From: Bidens hawaiensis
Taxonomy: Eukaryota > Streptophyta > Magnoliopsida > Asterales > Asteraceae
DNA length: 64,000 nt
Direction: 5' to 3'
Assembly: GCA_021521415.1 (NCBI GenBank)
Contig: JAIQDT010002833.1
Location: 62,001-126,000 of the forward strand
Part shown: positions 59,153 to 64,000 of the stretch, piece by piece
Position numbering within the stretch: position 1 is the first letter of the stretch
How the letters are laid out: every line of letters begins with the position of its first letter
Position numbers and translations under genes: made by a program
The notes under the pieces: generated by a model
Seen by the model: the letters and a program-made list of their open reading frames with translations, nothing else
What the model was told of the DNA's origin: nothing
The model's database searches: none

Positions 59153-59162
59153 TGTTTTCCAT
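59118..59162 (-). promoter_or_regulatory. Short upstream ORF overlapping the kinase start
   Basis: An ATG ten bases before the kinase ATG, in another frame, opens a 14-codon frame that ends at TAA 59120-59118, past the kinase start. It is in the mature leader if the acceptor TTTGTAG at 59178 is used. Such an overlapping uORF would lower initiation at the main ATG. Confidence 0.5.
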
Positions 59163-59177
59163 GCACAAATATACAAT

Positions 59178-60176
59178 CTACAAAGCAAGCAAGAAAAATC
59201 AAGAAACCTTTAAGATGTGAAATTACCAAAATATCCCTAGGTATACGCAATGGTGAATGAAAATCAAGTATTTCCCAATCTCAAAAGGCGTTAGACAACA
59301 TATCTACACAGAGTTAACAAAACGTTAATTAAGCAACTAAAATCTAATTATTGAGATGCACGTGAAATTACCATATAACCATTAAGATACAAAATTTAAG
59401 ACCGGGTTCGGGCATGCAATTCCATAACACATATTTTCACAAGATGCAAAATCAAGTAGCAAAGCAGATCCATCCGTATATCAAATGTGGAAAACTTTAT
59501 AACAAGATCATAACTTTAAAAGGGCATCGTGACTCGAATAATAATAGTTTGTATCCATAAATAGTTTCGATAAAATGGCTTATCTAATTACACCATTTAC
59601 CAATTTATCTCTATTCTCCATTTTTTTTTTCATATAAAAGGAAATGAAAATCCTGAAATTTAAAGGCCTTAAAATGAAGCTTAAAGGGCGTTTGGAAGCG
59701 CTTTTACACTGATTATTGTGAGTTTAACTGCACTATTGTCAGTCTTTTAGTGTCTGAATAAACTGATTCTTATGATTTTCTTATTGTCTAGGGTCAAAAT
59801 AATCATTTCTGGATTGATATAAGAAAACTGATCAAAGCATTAAAACATATTCATATAAACAAGAGCTAATATCAATCTACAAGCACCTCTATTATATATA
59901 AGAAAACTGATCAAATCAATTAAAAATATTTATCCAATTACAACATTTATCATTTTACGTCAAGTTTTCATTTTTTCATATAACATGAAATGAAAATCTT
60001 GAAAATTAAAGGCATTAAATCAAAGCTTAAGGGTGCATTTACACTAATTATTGTAATATTAAAGTGCACTGTTATCAGTCTTTAGTGTCTGCATAATCTG
60101 ACTATTATTCTTTTCTTATCATCTAGGTCAAAATAATCATTCCTGGATTGGAATATAAAAACTGATTATTATTATG

Positions 60177-60238
<62 letters not shown>

Positions 60239-60555
60239 ACATGTATCAGAAACTTAAAAGTAACAATTTTTATACAAACAAGAACTGATATTAATCTGCA
60301 AACACCTCAATTTTTACATAATCAGAAACCCCAACTGCATGTTAACTTATTCAAACTAAATTTCATCAAAAAAAAAAAAAAGACTTGCTTCATAAAATAT
60401 TTTTTAAACACACCCAACTGATCTAACTTTACAATCAAAACCAACATCCACCTAATCAATAACAATCACCCATAAAAAATAAAAAATAAAAACCCAATAA
60501 TGCAGAATTGTGAGTAATCAAGAACAAGAATGAAGAAAAGTGGTAAAGACTGTAC
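59178..60555 (-). other. Intron in the 5' UTR of the kinase gene
   Basis: The donor AAAG then GTACAG is at 60556/60555 and the acceptor GCTTTGTAG ends at 59178. The intron is 1.4 kb. It contains two copies of a stretch (59690-59830 and 60035-60170) with ACTGATTATTGT, GTCAGTCTTT and TCAAAATAATCATT(T/C)CTGG, and an ATT microsatellite. Confidence 0.6.
60171..60237. repeat. (ATT)n microsatellite
   Basis: About twenty ATT units within the 5' UTR intron of the kinase. Confidence 0.95.
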
Positions 60556-60625
60556 CTTTGATTGAATGGTGATGTGGGTATGCCAAGATTATGAATAAAG
60601 ATGAATAAAAATGGGATTTTGATTT
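60556..60625 (-). other. First (non-coding) exon of the kinase gene
   Basis: Minus-strand CCCACATCACCATTCAATCA precedes the donor at 60555. The start is estimated from the TATA box about 30 bp further up and is approximate. Confidence 0.5.
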
Positions 60626-60647
60626 GATGAGGTGGGTTGTGTTTGGT

Positions 60648-60666
60648 TTTTATAATTTATATATAT
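60648..60666 (-). promoter_or_regulatory. TATA region of the kinase gene
   Basis: Minus strand ATATATATAAATTATAAAA about 95-110 bp before the donor of the leader exon. A direct repeat and MITE lie only 150 bp further upstream. Confidence 0.55.
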
Positions 60667-60811
60667 GGATGTGATTGGGGCGCATGGAAAGAGGTGTGTA
60701 ATAAGTTGTCAGTCAGTCAGGGGTAGGATTGTAAGTTGTAACGGTTGATTACAATTTACAAGCATCTAGGAGGTTTGGGAGATTTGTTTGTTAGGCCTTG
60801 TGGGTTTGATG

Positions 60812-61800
60812 TTTTATTCAAATGGGCTTTTGGTTGGGCTTCTTAAATTGGCTGCTTTTATTGGGCTGATTTTGGGCTTTCACATTATGTGTTATGAGGT
60901 AGAACTTAGAGGTGCACAAATCGGATTTTTCAAATACCCGGGTTTAGGTATAACCAGGTATTAGAAAATTGAGTATTTGTAATACCCGGGTCGGGTTCGG
61001 ATCCGGGTATTGTCTCTAAAAACCATACCCTATGCATCGGGTTCGGGTCGGGTATAGAACCGGATATTCTAAAACCGGGTATTTGAATACTCTATTTCCG
61101 GGTATTGAAGAACCCTATTTTTGGGTTTTTTTTGGGGCTTTTTCGGGGTTTTTTTTTAGGTATAGATTGGATTTTTTAAAGGGTCGCAATTTTTAGGGGT
61201 ATTTTCGGGTATTTTTCAGGTATTTTTCGGATAATTTCGGGTATAGATCGGGTCTATGAAAAACCCGGTTTCGGGTATTGGAAAAACCTGGTTCCAGTTT
61301 TCGGGTATTACCGGGTATAAATCGGGTCTGGTTCCGGGTACGAGTTTTGGTACTAAAATACATACTCTATCCGTACCCTACGGGTAGGGTCGGGTACGGG
61401 TTCGGGTATTAAAAACTCGGGTATAACAAAAACCGGTTCCGGGTATTTTTTTTCGGGTCTGGTTCCGGGTTCGGGTTTTTTGTGCACCTATAGTAGAAGT
61501 GCACAAACCTGGTATTTTGTATGAACCGGTTCCGTTATGGTAAAAAAAAAGCTAAAACCGGGTCGGGTATCTGACCTGGTTTTCTGGGTTTCTTTCGGGT
61601 TTCAGGTAGGATTGAGTTTTGACCGGGTAAAGGTGTAACCGGTTTCAGCGGGTCCATGTCTGGTCCGGTTCCAGGTTAGGGAGAAACCCAATACCAAGTT
61701 GTACACGTGGGTTTTATTCAAATAGGCTTTTGGTTGGGCTTCTTAAATGGGCTGCTTTTATTTGGCTGATTTTGAGCTTTCACATTATGGGTTATGAGGT
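60812..61800. repeat. 88-bp direct repeats around a MITE block
   Basis: TTTTATTCAAAT(G/A)GGCTTTTGG...TTTCACATTATG(T/G)GTTATGAGGT is at 60812-60900 and 61712-61800 with about five differences. They flank 811 bp of MITE DNA. Confidence 0.9.
60907..61492. mobile_element. hAT-like MITE rich in CGGGTAT words
   Basis: TAGAGGTGCACAAA and TTTTGTGCACCTATA are inverted. The flanks GTAGAACT and GTAGAAGT agree at 7 of 8. The interior is mostly GGGTATT, GGTTCGGG and TCGGGT. A second, related patch with GTGCACAAACCTGG and AACCGGTTTC follows at 61497-61700. Confidence 0.72.
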
Positions 61801-61837
61801 GTTTTGGAACTAGTGTAATAATCAAAAGTTGGGTTGG

Positions 61838-62640
61838 GCTCGATATGGGCCTTTCGTGTAGTGGATCGTTAGTTATAAGCTTTCTAAGCTCAAGTACGAA
61901 GCTAACCGAGGCTGTATGAGCCCTTCAACAAGGTGATGAATAAGCTAACTACTTCACGATGCATCTCAAGATACGTGTATAAGACCAAGGCTTATAAGAC
62001 TGTGTGTTGGTGGAAGGGTGAAGAGGGGCGCGAACGAGGGGTTTTAGTCACGTCACTCGAAAACACTATAACACCTTCTAGCGAACAGTGGCACGAACGG
62101 TTGGGCGTTAGGCCACTTGCGGCCGCTATAGGTGAGTGAAGGGGATGCTAACAGCTAACTCACCACAACAAGCTCCAAGTGAGGGGGCGCGGTGGGTACA
62201 GGTGAAGGATTGGTTCCAGTCAGCGCCATGTGGCACAATACGATAGGATGAATCTTGGTGGTGGCTTCAACCACGACACATAGCCTAAAGGAACGTGCTT
62301 CAAGCATATTATAGACTCATCCAACATTGATTGGTACGTTTGTGTGCTGGCTAAATGAGTGCATGTAAAAGTTGGTTCGGGCCCGGTATGGGCCTTTCTT
62401 GCAATGGACCGTTAATCAAAAGTTTTCTAAGCCCGAGTACAACACGAACCGACACTTAACGAGCCCACCAACAAGGTGATGAATAAGCTAACACTTCATG
62501 ATGCACTCAAGATAAGCGTCTAGGACCTAGGCCTGCAAAGGAAGTGCTTCAAGCATATTATAAATTCCAACATTGATTGGTACGCTCGTGTGATGGCTAA
62601 GTGACTGCATGTAAAGCATTACAGCTTTGTGCTTACGAGG
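61838..62640. repeat. Direct duplication with 546-bp offset
   Basis: TATGGGCCTTTC(G/T)TG, TTTTCTAAGC-like, CAAGGTGATGAATAAGCTAAC and TCAAGATA(C/A)G are at 61846-61990 and 62392-62531. A second pair with GTGCTTCAAGCATATTATA(G/A)A and CAACATTGATTGGTACG is at 62296-62375 and 62540-62620. Confidence 0.8.
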
Positions 62641-62960
62641 CATACCTTGAATTATGATGATTTTTCTATCTAAACCGATTGGTTCACATTCACCATCAAA
62701 CACACATCCGTTTCCACACAAAGCTTTCTGCAACTCAGTTGGCGATGCCATCATGCCACCATGACAACCTTTACACACATAATTTATGCATCCTTCACCA
62801 CCACCATCGTAGGTGTCTCTCGCATGCATCATTGCTTCATTCAATAAATCTCTGGTAACTGAATCTTAAAGACCATGCTCTCATTCTCATTGCTTGGGGG
62901 CTCATAAAGATCTACTTTCATAATTCGATCAAACCACATTTTCACCGATAAGTCTTGTTC
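62640..62960 (-). CDS. Unrecognised exon-like fragment
   Basis: The frame reading TRDLLNEAMMHARDTYDGG, then CINYVCKGCHGGMMASPTEL and LCGNGCVFDGECEPIG, is Cys- and Gly-rich. It ends at IIIIQ with a possible donor GTATGC at 62650. Just upstream, in another frame, MWFDRIMKVDLYEPPSNEN reads to 62840. The composition is more gene-like than the surroundings, but no start, full splice set or family is recognised. It could be part of a gene running out of the window or a relic. Confidence 0.25.
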
Positions 62961-64000
62961 CAAAGGTGTTTAATACACCTTCACGAGTAAACCTAATTCA
63001 ATAGGTCTCTTGTTGAGTTTGAAGATTTAGCATGTCTCCAAAGACGTTTACTTCGCTTCAAAGGGTGGAGGATGGATATGTTTTAGGCAACCACGTGTTT
63101 CAAAGAATGGATGTTGTGTAATACATTAGCCTCGTCGAGATTAGGTGGCCTTCCATGGTTAATGTTCGCCTAACATGTTTACGCTTGAATGCCTTTGTGT
63201 CGAGTTACATTAATTTTTAAAAGAGTTTAAATCTTTAGCTATGTGAATCCATAACATGTATTTTTATGTGGTTATGCACACATTTGTATCTATTTGGAAG
63301 TATGACAAAGGGCTAAAAGTTGTTGCAAGAGTTGTCTTTATTGTGCAAGAAGAAAAAGACAATACATACATACATACATACATGGGACATTTTTATAGTA
63401 TTTGTCACATGACTGCTTTCCTGAAAATAGAATCCTATGAACATCTACATACCCAATGGATTTTATGTTTTCGTTATTTTATTGACTATTAATTAACTAC
63501 AAACAAACACCATCTTTCTACTAAAAATATCATTAAGGATAAAACAAAAAAATAAATAAATTAAATTTTTGTTTGCAACAAAGTTCTATATCATATAAAA
63601 ATGTTCATAAAGTCGACAATTTCTATCATGTATATTAGTAGAGTATATGATTAAAAAAAAATACCAACTCATATAGTTAAACAAATTATGTTAAAATGCT
63701 TAGAAACTCTCAAATACACGACCCAACCTGTTTTAAATTATACTGTAAAAGCAATTGTTGAATGCTTATGATCTCTTAAATACACATCGCTACTCCTCGA
63801 GCCCAATCTTGCTTCCAACTCAATTCCTGGAACAAAAGACCCATTAAATGGGCACACCACATATAAGCACATGGATGTCCGAGCATCATAAACACTTATT
63901 GTAAAATCCCACAAACGCCTACCAATTCGGTCAAGGAACTAATGGAATACCCCATGATCTGCTCACATCATCCATCAATCAAAAAGCTATTTAAGCCGTG
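62961..64000. other. AT-rich spacer, no gene seen
   Basis: It includes a short CATA microsatellite at 63363-63384. No gene-like frame or element end recognised. Confidence 0.5.

Noticed and set aside
58919..59260. Ser/Thr-rich plus-strand frame
   Set aside because: Antisense of the Gly/Arg-rich kinase N-terminus.
61933..62139. 68-codon plus-strand frame
   Set aside because: It lies in the directly duplicated block and is not open in the second copy.

Overview
The window is plant nuclear DNA. It is AT-rich, has intron-rich genes with GT-AG junctions, tRNA-iMet-primed LTR retrotransposons, tRNA-derived SINEs and many hAT-like, Tourist-like and Helitron-like elements. The gag start (MANTRTARSGRPRGRGR style), an Au-like SINE tail and the general repeat texture suggest a eudicot, probably Asteraceae. 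That placement is an inference and not proven.

One large gene dominates the right side. It is a minus-strand MUT9-like/photoregulatory casein-kinase-1-type kinase (MLK/PPK, the HD16/EL1 family), with a 5' UTR exon near 60556 and sixteen coding exons from 59152 down to 48197. All exons and splice sites can be read and phases agree throughout, except for one missing base in the exon at 51908-51997. That lesion gives a stop after residue 534 of an expected 673. Its introns hold at least eight MITE or foldback insertions, several with clean target-site duplications.

The middle holds four dispersed paralogues of a small intronless protein of 97-100 residues, all on the minus strand (21943, 37355, 39795, 43174). 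Copies 2 and 3 lie in a tandem segmental duplication, and three copies share an upstream block. The family is not one I can name. At 16749-17093 is the first exon of an MBF1 transcriptional coactivator with a TATA box. I could not find its last exon.

The rest is mostly nested repeats. The clearest nest is 23971-35084: a hAT-like MITE split by a gag-only Ty3-type LTR element (24039-34685), itself carrying two solo LTRs, one in gag and one in the 3' LTR. Every level has its own target-site duplication. A second nest, 5200-9471, is a decayed PIF/Harbinger transposase broken by a TIR element and a solo LTR, with a Helitron beside it.

Other regions: 1-2124 probable LTR fragment; 3.5-19.3 kb SINE copies, tandem duplications and MITEs; 19.4-20.4 kb a long foldback and a copia-like LTR; 41.7-46 kb MITEs; 60.8-62.6 kb a MITE between direct repeats and another duplication; the last 1.4 kb shows no clear gene.
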